DNA of 64,000 bases from positions 1-64,000 of the forward strand of contig JAOBSW010000331.1 of NCBI GenBank assembly GCA_026214975.1. Reading direction: 5' to 3'. This DNA is from Gentiana macrophylla. Lineage: Eukaryota; Streptophyta; Magnoliopsida; Gentianales; Gentianaceae. The notes below the pieces were generated by a model that worked only from the letters and a program-made list of their open reading frames with translations, was not told the DNA's origin and did not search any database. Of the stretch, positions 48,012 to 58,851 are shown one piece after another; position 1 is the first letter of the stretch; the number at the start of each line of letters is the position of its first letter. The position numbers and the translations under genes were made by a program.

Positions 48012-48143
48012 TGTATATATACATATATATATATGTATAACGTGTCGGCGGCGTGTCGTGTCCTTAAATATTGAAATTAACCGTATCGCCGTGTCCGTGT
48101 CGTGTCGTGCGTGGTGTCCGTGTCTGTGTCCGTGCAACATAGA
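45324..48143 (-). mobile_element. Long copy of the GTGTCG repeat family with captured gene pieces
   Basis: On the minus strand this copy begins CTATGTTGCACGGACAC near 48143, has GACACGACACGCCGCCGACA, a (TATG)n tract, and CCTTTATACGGTGCC near 47855. It ends with AATCGTGTATTTTAACGTTTCC, GTGTCGGGAGTGTCGA and ATTGAAGTGTCGA near 45325. The same order of blocks is found in the 720-bp copy at 14496. The extra interior (about 45620-47780) contains a PRP3-like fragment (about 47340-47640) and other unassigned broken frames (for example RIEAISRQIKGRDVLDELFK near 47200). No transposase is visible, so it looks like a gene-fragment-bearing non-autonomous transposon. Confidence 0.65.
47340..47640 (-). pseudogene. 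Captured PRP3-like splicing-factor fragment
   Basis: One minus-strand frame reads RRIDWAAFVKKEEGEDEEDD, then NKCLLVWQGNVANPSFNRF, a single TAA, then CRTEAAARKLFFDAGVAHYW and ELAVNF. This follows the C-terminal domain of U4/U6 snRNP protein Prp3 (RDM16 in Arabidopsis), where the CVLVWQG...CRTE...HYWDLAV pattern is conserved. The in-frame stop and loss of everything else make it a fragment. It lies inside the long GTGTCG-family element. Confidence 0.72.
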
Positions 48144-48149
48144 TCTAGA

Positions 48150-49955
48150 CCTATTGCATTATATGGTTATATAAAAACAATTAAGGGTTGTAGCATTTGT
48201 TTTGGTAAATTTGCAGTATATTATCAAGGTAGGTTCAAACGAGAGTATTTGTAATAGTTGATTATTGATGTGGAATGATCTGACTTTATACATGTGCAGT
48301 TGCGAATTAAAAAATTATATTTATCGGGGTCCGTAATTTTTTTATAAAATAAATAATTTTTTTACGGAGTTCGAAATATTTTTCTATAGATAAAATATAA
48401 AGTATTGTTATGTTTAAAGGGATCCGCAGACCCCATTTACTTGTATGTGCATGTGTCCTTATACATGTTGTATTTATCCGGCTTTGAACTTAACGACAAG
48501 GTTTGTCCCAACTAATGGGTCAACGTGAATTCAACTCAATGTTGAACTTTATACGTCAAAAGATTTCAACGGAGTGTGCATCCTCACAACACATGCCGCA
48601 TTTATTATCCTCATACCGATATGACGCACATTGGCGGTTGCAGGAAGGTCGGGAACTAGACAGCATACATCGTATTGTAAGTTATAAGTATTAATAATTC
48701 TAAAATCCAAGTCTGATTACAGGTCAAGAGTTAATATAAAAAAATAGTAGGACGATTAGTATATATTAATGTATAAAAAATTTAAATAGTATAAAAAATG
48801 CATATATTTTATTTTTTTACATACCCCTCTTTAGCACCACCCCTGATGACACGTGTCGTCCCCGGTCCGACATGTCGCATGTCGTCATATGTCTTTTTTT
48901 TAATAAACGAAACCAATTTAATAGATCAAAAAAAGGACCGTACATTGCCGTATCCTGACCATCCCTTATACCGAAAGACGTTGACGAAACCCAGGGCCGG
49001 CCCTTCCCTAAGGCCTTCGAGACCCGGTCTTAGCCCAATGTCGTCGGGGGGGCCCAACGTGTACGTGTTTCGCTAAAAAAAAAAAATCGTGTAGATTTAA
49101 TCCGATCCAACCTAAAAAAATATGTTAATTTTCTTTTTTGGTAGAGGCCCAAATTTGTTTTTATTCTAATTGATAAAAGACGCTAATAAAAAAAATTTAC
49201 TTGACCAAAAAAATAGATATATACAAACAAGTTTTATTAATTTTTTTGCATATACGGATGTTAAAAATGCGATAAGTGTTAGAAAAAATGTAAGACTTAG
49301 GATTTGTGAGAGAATTAGAAACTCAAGGCACGTTAATAACGTTGTCTTTTAAGAGAGATTTTGTCAACACGATTTGTCACTAAGGGATCAAATGAAAATC
49401 TCTTTCGTGATATCTGATGGGGGTGTTTGATTCAAACAAATGACTTGTTTGAATCAAACCGAGAACACTCAAAGTTTTTCTAATGATGTTGTCAAATTTA
49501 TGGATTTTCGTCTTCATACTTATGTCTTTTATAGGTTGCAAGTACCCCATAAACGAATGGATGTACTCCTTGCACCGGATGAAAGCATGCAACCCTTACA
49601 CAAAATGGTAAGTACATTAATTCGTACGGCAACTCGTAGCAAACGATAACCAAAATATTTATTTATGAAAAAATATCTAACAATAAGTATGTTTTAAAAA
49701 AAAAAAAATTCAACTAAAAGACCTAATCGGGAGCATGGTCTTAGCCCAATACAAGTTGAGGGCGTACCGACGAAAACCTACTCATGCCTCCTTAAAATTT
49801 ATGAGTGACAAACCCGGTATGGAAAAATCCATATCATAGGAAATAGTGCAACACCCGATAGTCCATATCCGATTGTAGTATACTGTTTTATCACTTTAAT
49901 ATCTAAATGTGAGTCATTGATTCACACGATATTAACTTAAATTTTTAGGGAGGAC
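48150..49955. other. Repeat-rich intergenic sequence
   Basis: Holds broken frames of an unassigned old coding sequence (48503-48694, with NSMLNFIRQKISTECASSQH; 49440-49649, with LQVPHKRMDVLLAPDESMQP). It also has a CAGGGCCGGCCC-type sequence at 48992-49003, which resembles the end of some hAT elements. GGTCTTAGCCCAAT occurs twice (49025 and 49737). No complete element could be delimited. Confidence 0.4.
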
Positions 49956-49959
49956 TTGT

Positions 49960-51210
49960 TTGTTTGTAGCTTGTCGCTGTGGTTCTCAAGTGTTATATTG
50001 GTGTTGCACTACAACCAAGTTTGGAAATAGTGCAACACCCTATGTTTTCACCTACCTAGAAGACAAGATGAAGCATAAGCTCGCATCCTGGAAAGCCAAA
50101 GCCCTTTCTAAGGCAGGTAAGCGTATTTTGATCCAGAGCTCTCTTGCCACGCAAGCATATTATGCAATGCAGACTACCTTATTACCACGCACAACGATAA
50201 ACAAAATGGAAAAAATATGTAAAGCCTTTTTTTGGGGGGGTGACGAGAACGGGCGTAAAATGCATACTATCTCTTGGGCTAAAGTGTGCCAGGCAAAACA
50301 GACGGGTGGATTGGGATTCCGTAAGCTTTATGATATGAGCATAGCATTTCTGGGGAAGCTGGTTTGGGATCTAGTCAGTCAAAAGAACACACTTTGGGTC
50401 CAGGCTCTAGCTAGTAAATATAAAGTACTATCAACTCGAGCTAAACCGGGCAGTTCAGCAATTTGGCGAGGTATTTGCACAGCTTACGCTCATCTTTGAG
50501 ATGGATATGATAAGAAGAATGACTCCTATGTATGGGGGGCGATGCCAAGGGCAAAAATACGGTTGCCTCGGGGTATTCGACACAAAATAAAACCAACCCC
50601 ATGGTGATGAAAGTGAAATTTGGAACATCATTTGGCAGCAAAAAGGACCCACTCCAGGTAATTATCCATTATGGACCATTGCACATGAAGCCTTAATAGT
50701 AGACGATTTAATTCATCGTTTGCGGACATGTAATTGATGATCCCATTTGCAAGCTGTGTGATGCGGACAATGAATCGATTTTACATGCGTTACGTGATTG
50801 CACTTGGCCTACAAGCATTTGGAATTTGTGTGTCCCGGACGATTGCAGGAATGACTTTTTTGGAGCTAGCACCCCGGCCAGTTGGGTGAACCTGAACTTA
50901 AATGCCGATATGGGGCCACCTCTAGCAAGGAATAGCTGGAAAACGACTTGGAAAGAGGCCGTTTACGGAATATGGCTGTGGCGAAATAAAGTAAAACACG
51001 GAAGCGAGGATAAGAGACCTCAAGCATTTGCGTTTTTGTCAAATATAGTGGAAAGAACAAGAAACTTACGTCTTGCATGGTGTATAGATTAATTTTATCT
51101 ATTTTTCGACTAAGTGTAAATGCAATTGCTATTACATATAACATTGTTCTCTTTGATTCTCTCACTTTAAGAACTATTAATAATGAAGATCATCTTCTAA
51201 AAAAAAATAA
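49960..51210 (+). mobile_element. 5'-truncated LINE (L1-type) remnant
   Basis: Frames at 49960-50499 and 50700-51092 encode the C-terminal part of a plant L1 reverse transcriptase ORF: KHKLASWKAKALSKAGKRIL, LLPRTTINKMEKICKAFFWG, ISWAKVCQAKQTGGLGFRKL, then a CKLCDADNESILHALRDCTW segment, the zinc-binding (zf-RVT) motif. The catalytic RT and endonuclease are absent and the frame is broken between 50499 and 50700. An A-rich tract at about 51199-51246 fits the 3' poly-A end. Confidence 0.82.
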
Positions 51211-51389
51211 AAATAAAAAAATAATGAAGATCCTTTTAAAAAAAAATTAAAATCGAAGTAATGAAAGACTACTCCGGCCTAAATTATGTCATCTAGTAAT
51301 TTTCACGTTGACAAGAAAGTAGTTAAACGTAATTAATGTAGGGATAAAATGTCTAATACACCCTCGATTATCATAAATACAACAATTGT

Positions 51390-51538
51390 GGAATAAATAA
51401 AAGTGGTTGGATTGATATAAATTAGGGTAAGATAAGGAAAATGTTCATTAATGCTCTCTTGATATTGTGAATGACTTATATTATGGGAACAAAGGAAAAA
51501 AGCTAGGATGACTTATATTTTGGGTCGGAGGTAGTACA
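51390..51538. mobile_element. Stowaway-like MITE remnant
   Basis: The right end TTATATTTTGGGTCGGAGGTAGTA and the interior TTAGGGTAAGATAAGG and ATGACTTATATTATGGGAAC match the copy at 56290-56559. The left terminus is not evident, so it is probably truncated. Confidence 0.6.
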
Positions 51539-51544
51539 ATGTAA

Positions 51545-52999
51545 AATCGTGGCGGTGGGCTCTTTACGCTTTCTTCCTCTACACGTACCCAATTCTAGCC
51601 TTGCTTGGTCGGTATCTCTGAGTTTTTGTCTTCGACCCCTCAGGCGACAGCCCGCAGCTCATTAGAGGTGGCTTAAATCAGCTTTTTCATTTTTTTGATT
51701 TGATAATCTATCCGACCTCCATTGCCAACTAAATTTGCAACAAGGATCTAGTGGAAACATCAAATTCAGCTAATTTGACGTTTCTGATTGCTTGAATCGA
51801 CCCTTATCTAATTCCATATTTGTTGTTTCCAAGATTCTCCACTTCTGTAGAACCCTTTGCTCTGATGGCTTTTCCCTTATTTGCCTGATACGAATCTTCA
51901 TCTTCTAGAAGAATTTCTGGCGGAAGTGCCTAATATAGAGATTGAACGAATTGTTGATTACGCCGCAGAATCACGGTCAATCCTTTATTAAGCTTAAACG
52001 CGGCGGCAGCTGTTCATCATTCGCAGATTCCGTATTTGTTTATCTTATAAAGCTGTAGCGAGAGAGGAAGGCCAAACCCTAATTCTATAATCTGTGTAAC
52101 AGGTTCGCTCCTTCCACGTGTTTTTTTTAATTTGTTCATTAATCATTTCAGCTGTTTCGATTTCTATTCCAAGTAGATCGGTGGAGTTTCTTGCTGGGTT
52201 TTACTTGAATGCTTCACTGTTTTAGTACTGGGGGCTTAGCCAATCAGAGCTATTCTTGTTTGCTATATTGTTCATTTTGCCCCCTGCTTTTAACCTCTCT
52301 TAGTAATCCATCTTAATTCTGGGATTTTGATACTCCTTTGTTGATGGGTTTAGCATTTTGCTGTGTAAATAGGCAACTTGAGTCCGTTTCCTCTTCCCTA
52401 TCCAGTTCCTACACACCGCTCAAACCCCGTTTTCTGAGAATTTGGAAGATATTTGTGCCTGTGGTTTCTGGTTTCTCCTTAAGTTGATTTCCATACAGGG
52501 TATGGAGGCTGGAGATCAGAAGTAGAGGAGTGTGGGCATGGAAACTTCCTCCAAATTGATCTTCGCTTTGACTTTTGGACATTGACTTAGGCTCTCATAC
52601 ATTGTTCTCTTTTAGCCGTCGGAATGCTAAAAAAAGCTTGTTTGGATTCACTTTTGACAACCATTACTTGCGTTTTGGCATTTAACTGCGCATTACGATA
52701 GGATGTTAACTTGTGGGTCATCAATTAAACTTGTCCGACATTTGTCCAGATATTTATTCTATCACACATGTCGTGTGGTTTTTATCTTTCACGAAAATGT
52801 TTCTTGTATATTAGCTTTTCACCTTTGAAGTTCATTTTGTGCTACTTAAAACTGCAGTTTTGTTTTCTATCTGCTTTGTTTTTAACTTTCTCCCTTTCAT
52901 GCAGGAACTGTCTTTTTCTACTTAAGCAAGTAAAGTTAGTCTACTGACCCACCCAGTTACCTAGTGCATAAAACTATAGTTTTGTCGGAGTAGAGACTA
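51545..52999 (+). promoter_or_regulatory. 5' leader region of the C3H41-like gene
   Basis: No coding exon before 53000. A leader exon probably ends near 52102 (GTGTAACAG|GTTCGC). A final leader exon begins near 52905 (TTTCATGCAG|GAACTG), leaving about 95 bases before the ATG. Several T-rich stretches suit an intron of about 0.8 kb. Inferred from splice-like motifs only. Confidence 0.45.
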
Positions 53000-55900
53000 A
53001 TGGAGGTAAAGGCTCCAAAGCCTGGCCTTTTACATATGGACGATGTTAGTGATCCCGACGATAAAGAAATCAGTGAAGATGACGACGATCGTAACCATAA
53101 ACATCGGAGACGGGAAGAGTACTCACAATCTCTGGAGGGAGATTCCTCTGGGCAATTTTTCACCCGGCCATACAGAAGGCAGAACAAGAACTTTGGAAAT
53201 GGACATCCTTCAAGAGAAGGTGGTTTTAGTTCCAGTGACACTTGGAAGAACTACAATGATGCCAATCAGGAAACAGACTTATCCGTAAGGTTTGATAAGA
53301 GGCGCCCAAATATTCCATCATTTTCCAGGGGTACAGATACGAACCAAAGAACTATGACAAACCTACCAATGTCTACAGATCCAAGTCCTGCCAAGGTTAG
53401 AGGTAGAGATGCTGTTATGTATGGCCAACGTGATTCCAGGTTTAGACAAGTGGATCTTGCTGCTCAACTTGTTCAGCATGGTTCCATTCCGCCGAATTTA
53501 TTTTCTGGCAGGGGGTTACCAACTGTGCCCCATGTGCCGGGTAGATCTTGGAATGCATTTGGATTTATCCCTACAATACCTAGTGGTGGCCTTGATACCA
53601 TTCATTCAATCGGGTTGCAAGTGCCACTAAGGCCACCTCTTAATCCATCATGGGGGATGGGAATTCCTAGGCAACGATGCAGGGACTTTGAGGAGCGTGG
53701 TTTTTGCTTAAGAGGAGACATGTGTCCTATGGAGCATGGTGTCAATCGTATAGTTGTTGATGACGTGCAGGTATCTTAATTTTATTTCTTTTTTACCCCA
53801 CAGATGTTGCTAATACCAATCTCGGCAAAAAGAAGTTTGCATTTTTTAATTTAGGCATCAATGCAACAATATGCAATATATATTTATCTCACAGATGTTG
53901 CTAATACCCCCGCCTTCATGCAACGATATGCAATATATATACGATATGCAATATATATTTGCATTCAAGCTTGTTTGAGTAACATAATATGTTGACCGCT
54001 CTGATACGTGGCAGCATACTCAATTTCTATAAACTCTTTTGGTTAGATATCTAAATGTTCTGATTGTCATTTTTATTTCCAGAGCCTTTCACAATTTAAC
54101 CTGCCTGCTGTAAATGCTCTGGGCACAAGTGCTGGCCAAGGACCTCTACCTGCAAATGCCTCCACCAGCACATTTATGAGTAATAAAGGCTTACAGATAA
54201 AAAATGGCAAGCGCAGCCTGACTGATGATGGAATGGGTTTGAACAGCACTTTTAGTGCCAGTTCTGTTGTTGGTGTTGCTGATTTATATGATCCTGATCA
54301 ACCTTTGTGGACAAATAATGGCCCTGAAATAGTACCTGCTCGTATGGCTGTAAGTGGTTCAAATTTCAATAAAGTTGAACCTCTGACGACTGGAAAGGAC
54401 ACCTCTGGTCGACATCCAGTTGCCCTGTCAGATGGTACCCCTAGTGACATACCAAAGACAAGTGCTGAGACTACTGCAGCATCTCAAAGTTCGTCAGTGT
54501 GGGGAAGAATTGGTGGTTCAAAAAGTAAATTGGAAGTGAAACCGAATACTGTTTCTACTTTGACTCCCTCTAGTAACCTAGAAAATGAAATGAAAAAAGA
54601 CACAGATTTGGTTGAGATTTCCCAAGGTGTTGTTCAGCAAGAGCAAGAGCAAGAGACGAATGCTGATAATACTGGCTTGCATGTTCCAGCATCATCCTCA
54701 AAGCCATTGAGTGATCCTGGGTATAATTTTAGAAGACCGTATCCAAAGGCGGATCGTACTCTGTTTGTCAGTGGCATTCCCCCAAAAGAGAATAGAAGGG
54801 AGGCTCTGCTTTCACATTTTAAAAAATTTGGAGTGGTTATCGACATATATATCCCTTCAAATAGTGAGCGAGCTTTTGTACAGTTTTCTAAAAGGGAAGA
54901 AGCTGAGACTGCTTTGAAATCACCTGATGCGATAATGGGAAACCGCTTTATCAAAATAAATTGGGCTACTCGTGACAACAAACCTGATTTTAGAAATGGC
55001 GGTCCGAGTAATCCTTCAGATAATACAAAGGGAGTGACTGTTGCTTCAGGACCACCAAGCTTGCCTGTTACTGTTAGAGGACATGACAATATTCAAGTAC
55101 CTGCCATCAAGGGTATTGCATCTATTGCCCATGTTGCTTTGTCCAAATCTGATGTCACCAAGCCTACGATCAGTAGCCCCAAAGCACCACCGCCTTCGCA
55201 GAAGAAACTGGAAACTTTGGAGCTCTTGAAGGAAGAGCTTCGGAAGAAGCAGGAAATGCTTGCCCAGAAAAGGAATGAGTTCAGACGCCAGTTGGATAAA
55301 CTTGAGAAACAAGTAATATAACTTTCTTAACACATTTAAAATTTAAATCCATTCTTTGATTGCATTATTCTCCTTCGAATGAGGTTCCCAGTTGTGGGAG
55401 ATGTCTTGTATGTGGTTGGTTTGTAGTTTTTTACTATCATGTTTTAAGGTCACATAGTGGAGTTTGCTGCATTGTGATGGCTTTCAGATGTTAAAGCTAG
55501 AAATCTTTATCTTCCTTGTAGCCCATGTCTTGTTTTTGGTTATATTTATTTATTTATGTTTTAAGTCATATAGGAAGTAGCAGTGTACAGGATTGTCTGT
55601 GGTGGCATTTTTTGTATGAGCTTCTGAGTTCCCATGAACAACTAAGCTATCAAACTTGCATCCCCTGCCAAACATTATACCTTTTTCTGTTAATCTTGGA
55701 TAGCAATCCTTTTCCTGTTAATCTTGGACAATTTTAACATGTTCCCGTTGCAGGCTACTGGTCTGAAAGATGAAGGAGGGTCAGATCCACCGTCTAAGAG
55801 ACATAAAAGCGAAGCGAGAGTTGAATCCCGAAAAGAAATTCCTGAATCAGCCACTGATTCTGGTTTTCTCTCTTTACCTTTATCAGAGAAGAAGAATGAT

Positions 55901-57165
55901 AGTAGCAGTTCTGGGGAGAATGCTGTATCCCTGAGTTCTAAGTCTGTACTCGAGTCTCGCAGCTTGAAGCCATCAATCTGTGCAGTGGCACCTCCAGGGC
56001 CACCTTTTATTAACAAATACACGCTTGACAACCGTCCCACAGTTTTCATTGTCTGCCAGCCTCTGCCTGCTGGTCTTGCAACTGTAATGTCTCTTGCCAC
56101 ATTTTGAATACCTCTATGTTTTAATTTTGTGCTCTGCATAGTTGCTTGTGTTTGCTTTATAGTCTGATTGGGGTAGTGATTTATATTTGTTCTGGCTCCT
56201 TTTATCACTACCAGCCTATGCATAACATGCTGTCAGGGTTCATAAAACACCGGCCTAATCACGTTGTGCTCCTCTGAATGTTGGTAATACTACCTCCGCC
56301 TCCAAAATATAAGTCTTTTTGGAGGTTTTCACACAAATTAAGAAAGCGCATGAATGCGATAAATTTTAAACCAAGAAGTTGAAAATACCATTAAGCTATC
56401 TATAATACAATAGTCGTAAAGTACAGAGAAGTGGGTGGACAGATATTAAATTTAGGGTAAGATGAAGGGAAAAAGAGAATTAACGCTCTTTTGGCATATT
56501 CTTAAATGACTGGTAATATGAGACAAGAAATTGTGCTAAAAAGACGTAAATGGAGGTAGTTTCTTTTTTGTCTAATCAGTCAGTGTTGCAAGTAGGCAGG
56601 TCATGCCTCAATTCTTGCTAGAAAAGAACGAGAAAGTCATTACTTTGCTGTTCAAAGTTGTCCATTTCTGTCAAACATTCAAATGGTATTTAAATAATCA
56701 GCCTTTTTGTACCAGGCTTCTGCTTTAAAGGAACACTTCTCTAGCTATGGTGAGCTTGCTTACGTGGATCTCGGTACTTCAAAGGACAAAGAGAAGAATA
56801 ACGATGAAACTGATGCAATGACGGTGTCGGCTCATATAGCATATAAAACGCGTCAGTCTGCCGAGAGAGCATTTTTGAATGGAAAAAACTGGCAAGGCCA
56901 TGAATTGCAGTTGAAGTGGGAAATTACTGGTGGTAAAGTTGGCAAGGAAAGTGCTGCAGCAGCAAACGAAAATCCGTCATTGTTAGCTGAGCAATCTTTG
57001 GATGCTGACATTCAATCAGCTGGAGAAACCGCAACCACTGGCACTGAGATCGCAGCTGCTCAGGAAAACATTAAATCGAAAAACCTCAATATACAAGAAG
57101 AAGAGAAAACGGCACAAAGTAAAATTCTGAAGTCCGGTGTGGAGGAAGACGATCATCTCAACTAG
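53000..57165 (+). CDS. C3H41: CCCH zinc-finger and RRM protein, C3H41-like
   Basis: Exons 53000-53770, 54083-55312, 55754-56083 and 56716-57165 total 2781 nt (926 residues) and all join in phase. The N-terminus is acidic (MDDVSDPDDKEISEDDDD). A CCCH finger follows at about residues 230-250 (CRDFEERGFCLRGDMCPMEH). An RRM lies near residues 485-560 (RTLFVSGIPPKENRREALLS, then RAFVQFSKREEAETALKSPD). A coiled coil follows (LELLKEELRKKQEMLAQKRN), and a second, weaker RRM-like segment is in the last exon (LKEHFSSYGELAYVDL...AHIAYKTRQSAERAF). The family is nuclear and presumed to bind RNA; I remember the Arabidopsis gene as At3g27700, near MER3 (At3g27730). An intron carries a Stowaway-like MITE and another a short tandem duplication. 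Confidence 0.92.
53795..53960. repeat. Local tandem duplication in a C3H41 intron
   Basis: CACAGATGTTGCTAATACC occurs at about 53799 and 53891, with ATGCAATATATAT repeated three times around 53870-53960. It lies in the first coding-region intron. Confidence 0.75.
56290..56559. mobile_element. Stowaway-like MITE in the last C3H41 intron
   Basis: It starts CTACCTCCGCCTCCAAAATA and ends TGGAGGTAG, an inverted pair, with TA next to the left end. Interior resembles the copy at 51390-51538 (TTAGGGTAAGATGAAGG, TGACTGGTAATATGAGAC). It lies between exons 3 and 4. Confidence 0.72.
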
Positions 57166-58427
57166 GCAGTTTTTCCCATTGGTTCAATGGTTGAAGTTGT
57201 ACAGTGAGGTAAGTATTAGGGACGGCATACATATATATTGGGCGTCTTTAATGACAACAATCGACTTTTTCCCTGTCAGTTCTAGAGCTGATGATAATCA
57301 GCATTCTGTCGTATGATTGTTTTCGGTGTGACGCCACAGGAAAAATACCGTGGTGCCACTGAAGGCGCCCTTACCTATTATGATAGTTTCTGCAATCAAG
57401 TGTCGATTTTTTTTTTTCTTCTTTTTTTTCTTGACAAGTATGAAGAGGGGCTTAGCCTGCCTATTGTGAGCAGCACTAAGTTGGGGTTTATCTTTCATTT
57501 TTTGTGCCTTGTTTTTGTAAGAGACTGTTCAAATTTATTGAGTTCTTAAATATCAATAGCTTTTTATGATTGAGAAAAATGTCTTTGAAATTATGATTCT
57601 GTTGTGCTCAATGTTTGTGTGTTGGTGTTCTGTATACCACGTTGAATTGAATCGACCTTTGAAAAGTATGTTCTTAAGAATTAATTTTCAAAGGTTGATC
57701 GTGAGGATCGAGATTTTTAACGTCAATTCAGGATCTTGTTAATATGCGTGTTTTTAGCAGAATCGTGATCGTTTTAGAACGGAGGAGTATTTATCAAATC
57801 AATACAATTGTGCCATCAATTACCATAGCCCTTATAAATGGGAGTGTAAACAACTCGAACTGAATCGAACAATAATACCTTAAACAAGCCGTGTATATTA
57901 AATTTTCTTGAGTTTGAGCAAGATTGTTTCGAACTTGAGCTCAAGGCTCAAGGCTCAAGTTGAGATTTATAGAAGGTTTAGAATTTCAAGGTTTACGTTG
58001 AATTATCGAATCATCACATGATACTGGACTGTTTTTCAATGAAAAAAATTATTAAACTTGAAAAAATATATTCTAGTTTTACGTTTCTCATGTGTCGTTT
58101 GATTAATATTCGAGTTTTAGCATATTTAAGCTAAGACGGGTTGTGGTTTGACTCAAGTTAATCATGAATACACCATATTTGTAACATTGATTGCACACGC
58201 TATTATTATATTTATTATTATTTATTAATCAAGATAAAAATACACGTCATTCATCAAATGTTTTTGCCACTATCATTCATCAAAAAAAAATTTTTTTTTG
58301 AGGAAAATCATTCATCAAATGTTGATAACACATTTTAATTTATAAAAAAATGTAACAAACAAAGATTTGTCCATCAATATAAATATTTTTTTTACGTAAA
58401 AGTAACAACCAATAATTATTTGACAAA
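57166..58427. other. Intergenic sequence between C3H41 and APRF1 genes
   Basis: The first 400 bases are probably C3H41 3'UTR. The rest is AT-rich; 57840-57970 carries TTGAGCTCAAGGCTCAAG-type repeat remnants. No exon is recognised. Confidence 0.45.
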
Positions 58428-58665
58428 ATATATGGAGTTTTTTTAAAATCTTTAAAAAGCAAAGTATTTATCGTTTGGTCTTTATCTCAAATTATTTCAT
58501 AGAGATGGAGCCCACGCCGTTGAAAAAAAGGTAAAAGCGCAGTTGTGCTCAACCTGGCTTAAACAATCTTGACGTGGACCATTCGGAGGAAATAGTTTGA
58601 GATAAACACCGAAACGATAAATACTTTGTTTTTTAGCATTAAAAAAAAAAAAACTCAAATATATG
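58428..58665. mobile_element. MITE just upstream of the APRF1-like gene
   Basis: Both ends, read inwards, contain GCAAAGTATTTATCGTTTGG or ACAAAGTATTTATCGTTTCG followed by TTTATCTCAAA(T/C)TATTTC. This gives inverted repeats of about 80 bp in a 238-bp element. Target duplication was not determined (TATATG-like ends). It ends about 190 bases before the ATG at 58852. Confidence 0.8.
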
Positions 58666-58851
58666 CTTCACATAAATTTTAAATAAATAAATAAATAAAA
58701 AGAGGCTGCTGGCCCTCCATGATAAAGTCCAATTACCAGTTGGAGGAGGCCTGCTGGCCCGCCGTAAACTATTCGCCTAATTAACTGATTGATTCGCATG
58801 CCGGAAATTTGTTTATCTTCTTCTCCAGCTTCCTGTGGAAATTTTTGCAAG

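Noticed and set aside
54634..55089. 151-codon minus-strand frame
   Set aside because: It is a shadow of the large C3H41 exon on the other strand.
55690..56223. 177-codon minus-strand frame
   Set aside because: It is antisense to C3H41 exon 3 and its introns; the plus strand carries the conserved, spliced gene.
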